This document shows positions 42,122-51,106 of a stretch of 64,000 nucleotides of DNA, one piece after another. A model generated the notes under the pieces. The model was given only the letters and a program-made list of their open reading frames with translations, did no database searches and had not been told where the DNA came from. Both the position numbers and the translations under genes were made by a program. The DNA is from JANSWY01 sp965267245. Lineage in GTDB: Bacteria > Bacteroidota > Bacteroidia > Cytophagales > Cyclobacteriaceae. Location of the stretch: positions 496,001 to 560,000 of the forward strand of contig OZ253939.1 in the NCBI GenBank assembly GCA_965267245.1, in the 5' to 3' direction. Numbering within the stretch: the first letter of the stretch is position 1; each line of letters begins with the position of its first letter.

Positions 42122-43141
42122 ATGGACCGAAGGAAGTTTTTTACCAATACAGCAGCAGCAACTGCCCTTGGGGGTTTGACTAGTTTTTGTCAATATCCCG
42201 GAGAAGACGAACAAAAAGAGCAAACTCCTTTAATCAAACCTTCAAAGTTATCTACAGGTGATAAAATAGGTGTTATCACCCCAGGAAGTGGTTTATTGGC
42301 TGGTCAGTATGAAACCATTGTAGAGAATATTGAAAAAACAGGGCTTACTCCGGTTTATAGTAAGTATTTACGCTCCCAAAATGGGTTTATAGCTGGTACA
42401 GACGAACAAAGATTGGAAGACCTGCACACCATGTTCGAAGATGACTCCATAAAAGCTATTATTTGTGGCCGTGGTGGTTATGGTTCAGCTAGGATATTGG
42501 ATCAGATTGACTATGCATTGATCAGAAATAACCCGAAAGTTTTTGTTGGGTTTTCTGACATTACAGCCTTGCATACGGCTTTTTTGAAGAATTCAGGATT
42601 GGTCAGTTTTCACGGTCCGGTTGGTGCTTCTTTTTTTAGTAATTACACTTTGAAAAATTTCAAATCTGTCCTCATGAAAGGGGAGCAAACCTCTTTCTTA
42701 ACCAATTCAGATTATTATGTAATAAAAGGAGGAGAAACTTCAGGACAATTGATAGGAGGAAATCTCAGTATTGTGATGTCCCTGATGGGTACACCATATG
42801 AACTAGATATGGATGGTAAAATTCTATTCCTGGAAGAAATAGGAGAGAAGCCCTACCGAATTGATAGAATGCTTACGCAACTTTCACTGGCGGGTAAACT
42901 GCAAAAACTAAAGGGAATTGTACTTGGAAATTGGGCACATTGTGATGTGTCGACAAGTTTGAAAACATCATTTACACTGAAAGAAACGTTAAAAGAAAGA
43001 CTGGGTGATTTAGGGATTCCTTGTGCTTATGGTTTTAAGATTGGGCATGTGGATGATAATTCTACATTGCCATTTGGACTCAGTGTACATTTTGATCCAG
43101 ACAATAAAATATTGAAATTGCTGGAGAAACCAGTCGTGTAA
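42122..43141 (+). CDS. LD-carboxypeptidase, peptidase family S66
   Basis: 339 residues. The N-terminus MDRRKFFTNTAAATALGGL has a twin-arginine-like pattern and hydrophobic stretch, with a Cys at 23, so export by Tat, possibly as a lipoprotein, is likely. The S66 domain has GRGGYGSARIL, a nucleophile elbow FVGFSDITAL (Ser145), LEEIGEKPYRIDRM (Glu239) and IGHVDDNSTLPFG (His309). It cleaves the L,D bond at the end of murein tetrapeptides. MccF-type immunity enzymes share the fold, but export argues for murein. The stop codon lies in a hairpin arm (43139-43167). Confidence 0.88.
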   Translation: MDRRKFFTNTAAATALGGLTSFCQYPGEDEQKEQTPLIKPSKLSTGDKIGVITPGSGLLAGQYETIVENIEKTGLTPVYSKYLRSQNGFIAGTDEQRLEDLHTMFEDDSIKAIICGRGGYGSARILDQIDYALIRNNPKVFVGFSDITALHTAFLKNSGLVSFHGPVGASFFSNYTLKNFKSVLMKGEQTSFLTNSDYYVIKGGETSGQLIGGNLSIVMSLMGTPYELDMDGKILFLEEIGEKPYRIDRMLTQLSLAGKLQKLKGIVLGNWAHCDVSTSLKTSFTLKETLKERLGDLGIPCAYGFKIGHVDDNSTLPFGLSVHFDPDNKILKLLEKPVV

Positions 43142-43167
43142 TGCGGTAATTAACTAACGCCGCATTA
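43139..43167 (+). repeat. Inverted repeat overlapping the stop codon of the S66 gene
   Basis: TAATGCGG (43139-43146, beginning with the TAA stop) and CCGCATTA (43160-43167), a perfect 8-bp stem with a 13-base loop. No T run follows, so it is at best a weak terminator or an mRNA 3'-end stabiliser. Confidence 0.5.
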
Positions 43168-43228
43168 ATATTGCAAACCAATTAAACAACATCCCCTCAT
43201 ATTATTAACGCTTTAAGTTGGATTGGTA

Positions 43229-44401
43229 ATGCATCTTAGTAATTATTTGAACAATTTTCGCCAAATAGAAACTCCTTTCTATTTCTATGATCTTGACCTG
43301 TTAAGAAGTACAATAGGTGAGCTTAAGAAGTGTATCGCAGATACAAATTTTCATGTTCACTATGCCATGAAGGCCAATGTCAATGATACCATCTTGAAGT
43401 TGATCAAGGACAGTGGTCTTGGAGCAGACTGTGTGAGTGGCAATGAGGTGAAAAAAGCTATTGAAATAGGGTTTACTCCTGAAGAAATTGCTTTTGCTGG
43501 TGTTGGAAAAACTGACAAAGAAATTAATTATGCCCTGGATCAAAAGATTTTTGCTTTCAATTGTGAGTCTTTTGAAGAGATAAAAGTGATTAATGAGCTC
43601 GCCATCGCTAAAAATACCAAAGCAAGTATAGCCATAAGAATTAATCCAAATGTGGATGCCCAAACCCATAAGCATATTACTACCGGGCTTAGTGAAAACA
43701 AGTTTGGAATAAACATACCTGACCTTGAAAACCTGATCCAGGATATCAAAAAGTTTGAAGCGGTTGACATCAAAGGGATTCATTTTCATATTGGTTCACA
43801 AATCATGAACCTGGACAATTACAAAGCATTATGTCTGAAGGTCAATGACCTGATCGGGTTTTTCCACGAACAAGGTGTGGATTTAGAGCATGTAAATGTG
43901 GGTGGTGGATTAGGAATAGATTACAATGATCCGGAAAATAACTTAATTCCTACATTCGAGAAATATTTCAATCTTTTCAAAGAACACTTGAAAGTACCTG
44001 AAAATATAGAAGTACATTTTGAATTGGGGAGGTCAATTGTAGGACAATGTGGTACTTTGATCAGTAAAGTTCTATATATCAAAGAAGGTATTAATACCAA
44101 TTTCATGATCCTGGATGCAGGGATGACAGAAATGATGAGAACTGCATTGTATCAGGCTCAGCACAAGATATTAAGCTTTTCACGAAGTAATGAAACGGCA
44201 ACTTACGATGTGGTAGGTCCTATTTGTGAATCTACTGATGCTTTTGGAAGAAAAATTCAGTTGCCAAAATCTAAGAGGGGAGACCTCATTGCCCTTCTTT
44301 CTACTGGTGCTTATGGTGAAACCATGGCTAATCGTTATAATATGCGGAATATAGTCCAGGCTGTCTATAGTGATGAGCTAGTTGTGCCGGATTTTGGATA
44401 A
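43229..44401 (+). CDS. lysA: Diaminopimelate decarboxylase
   Basis: 390 residues from ATG 43229 (a TTG two codons upstream is less likely). PLP-dependent fold III: the PLP Lys is Lys48 in HYAMKANVN. HFHIGSQIMNL, NVGGGLGIDY, FELGRSIVGQCG and the substrate-side CESTD in GPICESTDAFG support DAP decarboxylase over arginine or ornithine enzymes. It makes L-lysine from meso-DAP. Its neighbour, an LD-carboxypeptidase, also acts on DAP-containing murein. It ends 1 bp from the stop of the convergent nhaC gene. Confidence 0.9.
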   Translation: MHLSNYLNNFRQIETPFYFYDLDLLRSTIGELKKCIADTNFHVHYAMKANVNDTILKLIKDSGLGADCVSGNEVKKAIEIGFTPEEIAFAGVGKTDKEINYALDQKIFAFNCESFEEIKVINELAIAKNTKASIAIRINPNVDAQTHKHITTGLSENKFGINIPDLENLIQDIKKFEAVDIKGIHFHIGSQIMNLDNYKALCLKVNDLIGFFHEQGVDLEHVNVGGGLGIDYNDPENNLIPTFEKYFNLFKEHLKVPENIEVHFELGRSIVGQCGTLISKVLYIKEGINTNFMILDAGMTEMMRTALYQAQHKILSFSRSNETATYDVVGPICESTDAFGRKIQLPKSKRGDLIALLSTGAYGETMANRYNMRNIVQAVYSDELVVPDFG

Positions 44402-44402
44402 C

Positions 44403-45881
44403 CTACAGTATTCCTATTACCAGATAAAATAAAGCCGCAATACCTCCTGCGATCAATGCATACGGTAATTGCGTTTTTACATGATCCACATGATCAGTTG
44501 CTGCGGCCATTGATGAAATAATAGTGGTGTCTGAAATAGGTGAACAATGGTCTCCGAAAACTCCACCACCTAATGCGGCCGCAATAGCCATGTATAGGTT
44601 TGCGTCCATCACCTGGGCCATTGGGATAGCGATCGAAATCATGATGGCAAATGTGCCCCAGGAGGTACCTGTACTGAAAGCGATAAAGCAGCTTACAATA
44701 AATACCACAAATGGCACAAGTCCTGGTGATAACCATGCCTTACTGATTTCGGCTACATAAAAACCTGTCCCAAGTTGCTTGCACAAACTGCCAAGAGCAA
44801 ATGCTAACACCATCAAAAGTGCTAAGGAAACCATACCAGACATCCCTGCTATTGTATGATCCACTACTTTTCTGAATGTAAAAATTCTTTGCGCCATATA
44901 CATAATCAATGCAGTCAGAATGGCAAATGTTACCGCATAAAGTACGGCGGATGAACCGGAACCATTTCCAATGGCTTCTAGAATTTGACCTGTTGTGCTA
45001 TTTGCATCAAAATTTTCTTTCCAACCTGTGTATAATAACATTATTGGAACTGAAACAACCATTACCAGTACCGGGATTACCATGTTATAGGCCCTTGCTT
45101 TAGAAGGATCTTCTGGTTGCACCTCTGTGATTTCGGCTGACATCATTGGAGTTGACCCTTCATCCATCAGCTGGCCTGTTGTTTTTACCCTGGTTTCAGC
45201 ATTTTTCATAGGGCCAAAATCTTTCCCAGTGAGAATTAAGGTGAAGACCATTAAAATTGCCAAAAGTGGATAGAAATTATACGGCAAAGAACTGAATAAC
45301 ACTTGAAATGGATTTTCCAATTCATTCAGTACTATTAAGCCCATTATATAGGCACCCCAGGCATTAAAAGGGACTAGTATACATGAAGGAGCTGAACAGG
45401 AATCTGCCAGGTAAGCTAGTTTCTCTCGACTAATGTTGTACTTCTCAAAAATTGGGCGATAGAGTGTACCTACTGTAAGGATTGAAATGTTAGACTCAAC
45501 AAATATCAAAAGCCCTGTAATTCCGGCAAGTGCTTGCACAATCTTATTTCTGCCATATGATGATTTTGACTCCAGGCGGATGACAATTCTGTTTAACCAT
45601 TCTATAAAACCAGCAACACCACCAGAAACCTGAATCAACATGATCAATGAACCAACAAGTAGTGTGAATATAACAGTACGGGTATTTCCTGCATCTGCAA
45701 ATACATTGACAAAGGCATTTAAAGTTTCCAGAAATCCAGTGAATGGATTGAATTTTTGGATAATTAGATAACCAATGAAAATTCCGAAAGTAAGCGAAAC
45801 AAAAACCTGTTTTGTTCTTATCGCTAGAAAAATGGCAACAATGGGAGGAATGATTGATAAAAAACCGTAGTGCTCATCCAT
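44403..45881 (-). CDS. Na+/H+ antiporter, NhaC family
   Basis: 492 residues with about 11-12 hydrophobic helices, beginning FLSIIPPIVAIFLAIRTKQVFVSL. Family features include LLIFVESNISILTVGTLYRP, SCSAPSCILVPFNAWGAY, FIAFSTGTSWGTFAIM and GGGVFGDHCSPISDTTIISS. It is a cytoplasmic-membrane exchanger, probably of Na+ for H+; a related amino-acid or malate/lactate antiporter cannot be excluded. It shares the - strand with the DUF4136 lipoprotein, 7 bp upstream. Confidence 0.9.
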   Translation of the reverse strand: MDEHYGFLSIIPPIVAIFLAIRTKQVFVSLTFGIFIGYLIIQKFNPFTGFLETLNAFVNVFADAGNTRTVIFTLLVGSLIMLIQVSGGVAGFIEWLNRIVIRLESKSSYGRNKIVQALAGITGLLIFVESNISILTVGTLYRPIFEKYNISREKLAYLADSCSAPSCILVPFNAWGAYIMGLIVLNELENPFQVLFSSLPYNFYPLLAILMVFTLILTGKDFGPMKNAETRVKTTGQLMDEGSTPMMSAEITEVQPEDPSKARAYNMVIPVLVMVVSVPIMLLYTGWKENFDANSTTGQILEAIGNGSGSSAVLYAVTFAILTALIMYMAQRIFTFRKVVDHTIAGMSGMVSLALLMVLAFALGSLCKQLGTGFYVAEISKAWLSPGLVPFVVFIVSCFIAFSTGTSWGTFAIMISIAIPMAQVMDANLYMAIAAALGGGVFGDHCSPISDTTIISSMAAATDHVDHVKTQLPYALIAGGIAALFYLVIGIL

Positions 45882-45888
45882 TAATATC

Positions 45889-46422
45889 TCAGTTTTGATT
45901 GGGTTGATACTCTGCCATGATTAATCTGACAGCATTTACCAATAATTCAGTTTTATTTTTGCTTTTGCCACTTTGGTTGAGATCCAAACTTCCCTGATAC
46001 ACAAGTTTACCAGTTTTGAAGTTTAGTAATTCTATCATCAACATACTCTGGTGCATGTCTACCTGACGGATATCATAGAAAGATGGATCGTAGTAAAGTG
46101 TTCTGTTATATCGGTTATAGTTATTCCTGAACTGGTCTTTAGCAATTACATTAGATATGATTTCATATCTCAGTAATAGGTCAGGAGAAGAGGCAACCAA
46201 TGAGTACCCTAAATTGCTCATTTCTTCCTTTAATTGTTTTTCAAGTGACTGGTACAGGGCCTTTCCTTCACTGGAAATGGTAGTGTCTGATTTGAAATTA
46301 GTGAGTTTGTAGGTTTTGAAGGAATTAAAGTTCTGTGAACTATTAGTGAAATGAATCACTTTATAGCTGTTGCAGGAAGCAATAAGAAGTATGAAAGAGC
46401 AGAAAATAAAAAACCTCATCAT
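45889..46422 (-). CDS. DUF4136-type lipoprotein
   Basis: 177 residues. The signal peptide ends in a lipobox LIASC (Cys17). The domain contains FNSFKTYKL near the N-terminus and SPDLLLRYEIIS, LMIELLNFKTGKLVYQGSLD later, the usual layout of DUF4136 proteins that are common in Bacteroidota. Function unknown. It is the first gene of a short - strand pair with nhaC; the 43 bp before it separate it from the 76-residue gene. Confidence 0.8.
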   Translation of the reverse strand: MMRFFIFCSFILLIASCNSYKVIHFTNSSQNFNSFKTYKLTNFKSDTTISSEGKALYQSLEKQLKEEMSNLGYSLVASSPDLLLRYEIISNVIAKDQFRNNYNRYNRTLYYDPSFYDIRQVDMHQSMLMIELLNFKTGKLVYQGSLDLNQSGKSKNKTELLVNAVRLIMAEYQPNQN

Positions 46423-46465
46423 AGTGAGGCTAAATTATTTCGATTGTATGAATAATAAAAATTTG

Positions 46466-46696
46466 TTACCTGTCAAGGTTTCTGTCAATGTTAGAAAAAT
46501 CATTGTCCAGTGTTTGTGATCTCACTAAATTCAGTGATTTAATGATCTTATCTGCGATGTGCCTTGTTGTGGCGCTGAACTCATACAAGACATTGAATTC
46601 CTCTGAATTAAAACTAGCAGCTTTTGACTTCTGATACTCAGTTTCCGGCCCGTGTTCGTACTCCGATGTATCAGGATTGTACCATATTAAATGCAT
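46466..46696 (-). CDS. Small protein of unknown function (76 residues)
   Basis: 76 residues, ATG at 46696. Sequence MHLIWYNPDTSEYEHGPETE then a helical part (FNVLYEFSATTRHIADKIIK). No signal or membrane segment. No other frame on this stretch is better, and codon use resembles the neighbours. The WYNPD start is memorable as a conserved-looking motif, but I cannot name a family. It faces a 322-bp gene-free region. Confidence 0.62.
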   Translation of the reverse strand: MHLIWYNPDTSEYEHGPETEYQKSKAASFNSEEFNVLYEFSATTRHIADKIIKSLNLVRSQTLDNDFSNIDRNLDR

Positions 46697-46780
46697 TATC
46701 GAATTTTGATATCCCCCAGCTACAATATTACGAAATTACTGCTATAAATAAAAATTATACCTAATAATATCAAAAAAGTG

Positions 46781-46809
46781 CAATTTCGCAAAATAATATT
46801 ATGAAATTG
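46781..46809. repeat. Inverted repeat, 7-bp arms
   Basis: CAATTTC (46781-46787) and GAAATTG (46803-46809), separated by 15 A/T-rich bases. Arms are perfect; alone it could be chance in AT-rich DNA, but two other dyads follow at once. Confidence 0.45.
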
Positions 46810-46814
46810 TAAAC

Positions 46815-46844
46815 CCATTAAGCAAACGATTGACTGCTTAATGG
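46815..46844. repeat. Perfect inverted repeat, 10-bp arms
   Basis: CCATTAAGCA (46815-46824), 10-base loop, TGCTTAATGG (46835-46844). It would form a stable RNA hairpin on either strand or a dimer-binding DNA site. No T run follows on the + strand; on the - strand the downstream bases are GGTTTACAATTT, a poor terminator tail. Confidence 0.65.
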
Positions 46845-46857
46845 ACTAATTAAAACA

Positions 46858-46884
46858 GATGATTTCAAGTGTTTATCAATCATC
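46858..46884. repeat. Inverted repeat, 7-bp arms
   Basis: GATGATT (46858-46864) and AATCATC (46878-46884) with 13 bases between. Third dyad of the cluster. Confidence 0.45.
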
Positions 46885-47018
46885 ATGTTAAGTTTTCAGT
46901 AGGAAGGCTATTTTGAAAAAAGTTTCTTAAACCTCAAGACATTTTAAACATTATTTGATGATTGCAATTTTTGAAAATTATGTGTTGAGACTAAGATTTT
47001 ATTTCTCATTTTTGTCAA

Positions 47019-48056
47019 ATGGCGTCAAACTTTGAAAGTGTTCTTAAGGAATTAAAGAAAGGCAACTATTCGCCTGTATATTTTTTGCATGGGGAAGAAC
47101 CTTATTTCATTGATAAGATCTCTGATTATATAGAAGACAATGCATTGGAGGAATCTGCCAAAGGCTTTAATCAAATCATTCTTTATGGAAAGGATGTTGA
47201 TGTAAGCACAGTGATCAACAATGCCAAACGATTTCCCATGATGTCAGAAAGGCAAGTTGTGATTGTCAAGGAGGCTCAGGAGATAAAGGACCTAAGCAAG
47301 GAAGTAGGTCAGAAATTGATGGAGAACTATGTTTTGAATCCACAACCTTCCACGATTCTTGTTTTAGCTCACAAACATAAATCTCTTGATAAAAGAAAAA
47401 AGCTAGGAAAGCTTATTGATAAAGAAACTGTCTCGCTAGCTTCAAAAAAGCTTTATGACAACCAAGTTCCTGATTTTGTAAGGGGTTATTTCAAAGAAAA
47501 GGGCTTTGAAGCGACGGATAAAGCTGTGCAAATGTTGTCAGATTTTATTGGTACAAACCTGTCCCGTATGACCAATGAGATCGATAAGATGCTCATTAAT
47601 TTTAAGGGTGATGATAAAATTAATGATGCTCATATCTCCAAGTACGTAGGGATCAGTAAAGATTACAATGTCTTTGAATTACAAAAAGCTCTGTCATTTA
47701 AGAAGGTATTGAAAGCCAATGAAATCATCAATTATTTTCAGGCGAACCCCAAGAGTAATCCAGCTATTTTGGTGATATTTAATTTGTTCAGTTATTTCAA
47801 TAAACTTTTATTAATCCACGGACTTAGGGCCAGTAATCCTTCGTCTGGGAAAAGTGAAATTGCCAGTCTTATTGGAGTAAATCCATATTTTGCGGATGAA
47901 TATTTAACTGCAGCCAAGAATTATCCGTTAGGTAAGGTGATTCAGAACATTGCCTTCATTCGACAGGCGGATATGATGACTAAAGGAGTGGGTAGTACTG
48001 GTAATCAAAGTGATGCCTTCATATTGAAAGAATTAATTTTTAAGATTTTACATTAA
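47019..48056 (+). CDS. holA: DNA polymerase III subunit delta
   Basis: 345 residues, normal length. The N-terminal ATPase-like fold has NYSPVYFLHGEEPYFIDKIS and later RFPMMSERQVVIVKEAQ, typical HolA signatures. The middle part has FIGTNLSRMTNEIDKMLI and the C-terminus AKNYPLGKVIQNIAFIRQAD. It is the clamp-loader subunit that opens the beta ring. 23 bp separate it from the large TPR gene, so co-transcription is possible. Confidence 0.93.
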   Translation: MASNFESVLKELKKGNYSPVYFLHGEEPYFIDKISDYIEDNALEESAKGFNQIILYGKDVDVSTVINNAKRFPMMSERQVVIVKEAQEIKDLSKEVGQKLMENYVLNPQPSTILVLAHKHKSLDKRKKLGKLIDKETVSLASKKLYDNQVPDFVRGYFKEKGFEATDKAVQMLSDFIGTNLSRMTNEIDKMLINFKGDDKINDAHISKYVGISKDYNVFELQKALSFKKVLKANEIINYFQANPKSNPAILVIFNLFSYFNKLLLIHGLRASNPSSGKSEIASLIGVNPYFADEYLTAAKNYPLGKVIQNIAFIRQADMMTKGVGSTGNQSDAFILKELIFKILH

Positions 48057-48079
48057 ATAAACCCTCGCATTGCACGTTT

Positions 48080-51000
48080 ATGGTGAAAAGCAGGATAGTG
48101 AAATATTTTTTGTTGGGAATTTGTGTGTGTATTGGCATCAGTTCATATGGGCAGTATGCTGGAAAATCTTCTCGTTCATATTATGAATCAGGCTTGTCCT
48201 ATTACAATCAGGGACAATATGCACAAGCTCGAGAACAATTTGAAACGTATTTAAGGTCAGGCTCTGATGATATCAATCAGGGTGATGCAGCTTATTATAG
48301 AGCCATGTCTGCCTTAAAATTATTCAACAATGATGGTGAGTTTCTGATGGATAAGTTTCTCAGGGATTACCCTATGCATTCCAAAGCATCATTGGCTTAC
48401 TTTAATGTGGGTAATTATTTCTACCAATCTGGTGATTACAAGGGAGCACTTACCAATTTTAAAAAGGCAAAAGTACCTCCTAAATACAGCGACGAATATA
48501 ATTTTAAGAAAGGCTATTCATATTTCAATTTGAGACAGGCGCCTGATGCTAAACAATGCTTTTTGAAGGTTCAGTCTTTCTCAGAATTTCAAGCCCCTTC
48601 AAACTATTATCTTGGGTACATCTATTTTCAGGAAGAAAATTATGATAGTGCAGAGATCGCTTTGGAGCCCACCTTGAGCGAACCATCCTATGCGAATTCA
48701 TCAGCAATAATGATGGCCAACATTTACCTGGAGCAAAAGAAATTCAAAAAGTGTATTAATTTTATTAAAGCATTGCCTGAATCTGCAGTTGATGATAAGC
48801 TTCAATATGCTCTGGGACGAGCATACCTTAAGACCAACAACTACAAGTTGTCTGCTCAAGCATTTGAAAAAGGTCTGGATATGTCAAATCGTAAAGCTGA
48901 AGCAACAGTGTATTTTAATTTCGCTGAGGCACTCAGATTAGATGGTCAGAAAGAAAAGGCCATTGAGTTTTACAGTTTTGCTGCATTGGATGAAGATGAA
49001 ATAGGTCATCACAGCTCTTATTACCTGGGAATGCTGTATGTCGAGGATGATAATCTGGAATTTGCAAGGACGGCTTTCTGGAAATCATTGAAGTCAAAAG
49101 ATCCTGTTTTTAGGGAAGAATCAATCTTCCAACTAATCAACGTGGAGTTTGAACTGGAGAATTATAAAGAATGTATTGAAGGAGTTAAAAGATACAAGAG
49201 ATCTTATCCAGAGGGAAAATATACAACCAAAGCAAATGAACTTCTGACTGAGGCATTTCTAAATACTTCTGATTACGAATTGGCGATAAGCTATATTGAA
49301 CGACTGGATCAATTATCAGACCCATTAAAAGCTACCTACCAGAAAGTAACTTACTTAAAAGGAGCAGAGTCCTTCAACAATAGTCAGTTTGGAAATGCGG
49401 TGAATTATTTTGATAAATCCTTACAATACAATGTAGACAAAACATACAATGTTCTTTCTTACTACTACAAAGGAGAATGTTATAGTGTTGCTGAGAAGTG
49501 GCAAGATGCCATTGGTTATTACAAATCAGCATTGTATGTATCAGACACTGATCAAAAGTCTTCTGAGGCAAAAGCAAAATCCAGGTATGGATTGGCGTAT
49601 GCTTATTTCAATCAAAAAGATTACGAAGCAGCCATTCAAAACTTTAAGTCGTTTCTAAATACTTCCGGTCCCAATGCACGCATGTATATTGATGCCCGGG
49701 TAAGACTTGCGGATTGTTACTATGTTTCGAAAAATTATGCGGAGGCTGAAAAGATTTATGTCAATACATTGAAACAAGCCGGATCACCTGGGGATTACAT
49801 TCAATTTCAACTTGGTGTTTTGAATGCTCTTCAGGACAAGGATGACCTGGCAGCAGAGAAGTTCAGAGCAGTGATCTCTACCTATCCAAATTCGAATTTC
49901 AGAGACAATGCCATTTATCAGTTGGCAGAAATGCAATTTGAGAATACTGACTATGAGATGGCGATAGGCAATTTCAACCAACTTATTGATGATTATCCAC
50001 AAAGTCAATTGTTGCCACATGCCTACCTGAAGAAGGCGATTTCATATTACAATTTGAAAGATTACCAGAAGACAATTGAAAATTATAAAAGTATTCTGGA
50101 GCAGTATATTAATCATAAAACTGCCAATGGAGCCCTTCTTGGATTGCAGGAAGTATACGCCATAACTGGAGAATCCGGTGATTTTGAAAAGTATCTAAAC
50201 CTTTACAAACAGGCACACCCGGATGATGAAAGCCTTGAATACATTGAATTTGAAGCTGCTAAGTCAGTTTATTACAATCAGCAATATGAAAAGGCCATTG
50301 GTGCTCTCATCGATTTTAGGAGCAAATACACACAAAGTAGCTTTCTGGACGAGGCACACTACCTGATTGGTGAAAGTTATTTTAGAAATGGTCAAAACAA
50401 TGAGGCGATTGAAGCGCATCAGGAGGTATTAAGTTTCAGTTCTTCCAAATACAGAAACAGATCACTGGCGAGAATTGGCGAATTATTGGCCAGACAAGAT
50501 CCAGGCCGTTCATTGAGATATTTTGGTGAACTGTACAAGATCTCCAGTAACAGGCGAGATAAGAGTAATGCACTTTCAGGTTTGATGAATGCACACTTTG
50601 AATTGAATCACAATGACTCAGCTCTATACTATGCCACTATTATTCAGGAATCTGATGGAGTCACAAACGATGCTAGGAGTGATGCTACTTTGTTAATTGG
50701 GAAAATTTACCTGCAACAAAAACAATATGACCTTGCAGCCGATAACTTTATTCAGCTATTAAATGGCATAAAAGATGAGAAATCGGCAGAAGCCAAGTTT
50801 AGGTTAGGCGAGGTATATTATCATCAAGGCAAGTACCAACAATCTCTGGATAACCTATTTCAATTGAGTAAATCATATGCGATTTATGAGTATTGGATAG
50901 GCCGATCCTTCATATTGATTGCAGAGAATTATATTGCTCTAGAAGAATTGTTCCAGGCAAAGGCAACATTGAATTCTATCATTGAAAAATCTCCTAACCA

Positions 51001-51106
51001 GGAAATTGTAGAAAGAGCCACTAAGTTATTGGCTACCATTGATAAAAAGGAAAGTGAAGTCATTGAAAAGGTTGAAGAAGATTCAGTATCAGTGCCAAAT
51101 GAATAA
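48080..51106 (+). CDS. Very large periplasmic TPR protein
   Basis: 1008 residues. Signal peptide (YFLLGICVCIGISSYGQ) then almost wall-to-wall TPR-like repeats to about residue 985 (for example SGLSYYNQGQYAQAREQFET, NYFYQSGDYKGALTNFKKAK, YGLAYAYFNQKDYEAAIQNF), with aromatic Tyr/Phe-rich repeats. The C-terminal tail is acidic. It is probably a periplasmic or surface protein-interaction scaffold. The stop overlaps the start of the barrel gene (ATGAATAA), so the pair is translationally coupled and probably works together; the process is not known. Confidence 0.88.
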   Translation: MVKSRIVKYFLLGICVCIGISSYGQYAGKSSRSYYESGLSYYNQGQYAQAREQFETYLRSGSDDINQGDAAYYRAMSALKLFNNDGEFLMDKFLRDYPMHSKASLAYFNVGNYFYQSGDYKGALTNFKKAKVPPKYSDEYNFKKGYSYFNLRQAPDAKQCFLKVQSFSEFQAPSNYYLGYIYFQEENYDSAEIALEPTLSEPSYANSSAIMMANIYLEQKKFKKCINFIKALPESAVDDKLQYALGRAYLKTNNYKLSAQAFEKGLDMSNRKAEATVYFNFAEALRLDGQKEKAIEFYSFAALDEDEIGHHSSYYLGMLYVEDDNLEFARTAFWKSLKSKDPVFREESIFQLINVEFELENYKECIEGVKRYKRSYPEGKYTTKANELLTEAFLNTSDYELAISYIERLDQLSDPLKATYQKVTYLKGAESFNNSQFGNAVNYFDKSLQYNVDKTYNVLSYYYKGECYSVAEKWQDAIGYYKSALYVSDTDQKSSEAKAKSRYGLAYAYFNQKDYEAAIQNFKSFLNTSGPNARMYIDARVRLADCYYVSKNYAEAEKIYVNTLKQAGSPGDYIQFQLGVLNALQDKDDLAAEKFRAVISTYPNSNFRDNAIYQLAEMQFENTDYEMAIGNFNQLIDDYPQSQLLPHAYLKKAISYYNLKDYQKTIENYKSILEQYINHKTANGALLGLQEVYAITGESGDFEKYLNLYKQAHPDDESLEYIEFEAAKSVYYNQQYEKAIGALIDFRSKYTQSSFLDEAHYLIGESYFRNGQNNEAIEAHQEVLSFSSSKYRNRSLARIGELLARQDPGRSLRYFGELYKISSNRRDKSNALSGLMNAHFELNHNDSALYYATIIQESDGVTNDARSDATLLIGKIYLQQKQYDLAADNFIQLLNGIKDEKSAEAKFRLGEVYYHQGKYQQSLDNLFQLSKSYAIYEYWIGRSFILIAENYIALEELFQAKATLNSIIEKSPNQEIVERATKLLATIDKKESEVIEKVEEDSVSVPNE

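Larger units (their letters stand above)
46697..47018. other. 322-bp gene-free region between divergent genes
   Basis: Very AT-rich, without a credible reading frame. It must hold the promoters of the 76-residue gene (-) and holA (+). A weak + strand promoter-like pattern, TTTG at 46957 then TATGTGTTG after about 21 bases, precedes holA. Three inverted repeats lie within 105 bp of one another. Confidence 0.6.

Noticed and set aside
46815..46844. Rho-independent terminator
   Set aside because: The hairpin is good but lies upstream of both flanking genes and no T run follows on the + strand.
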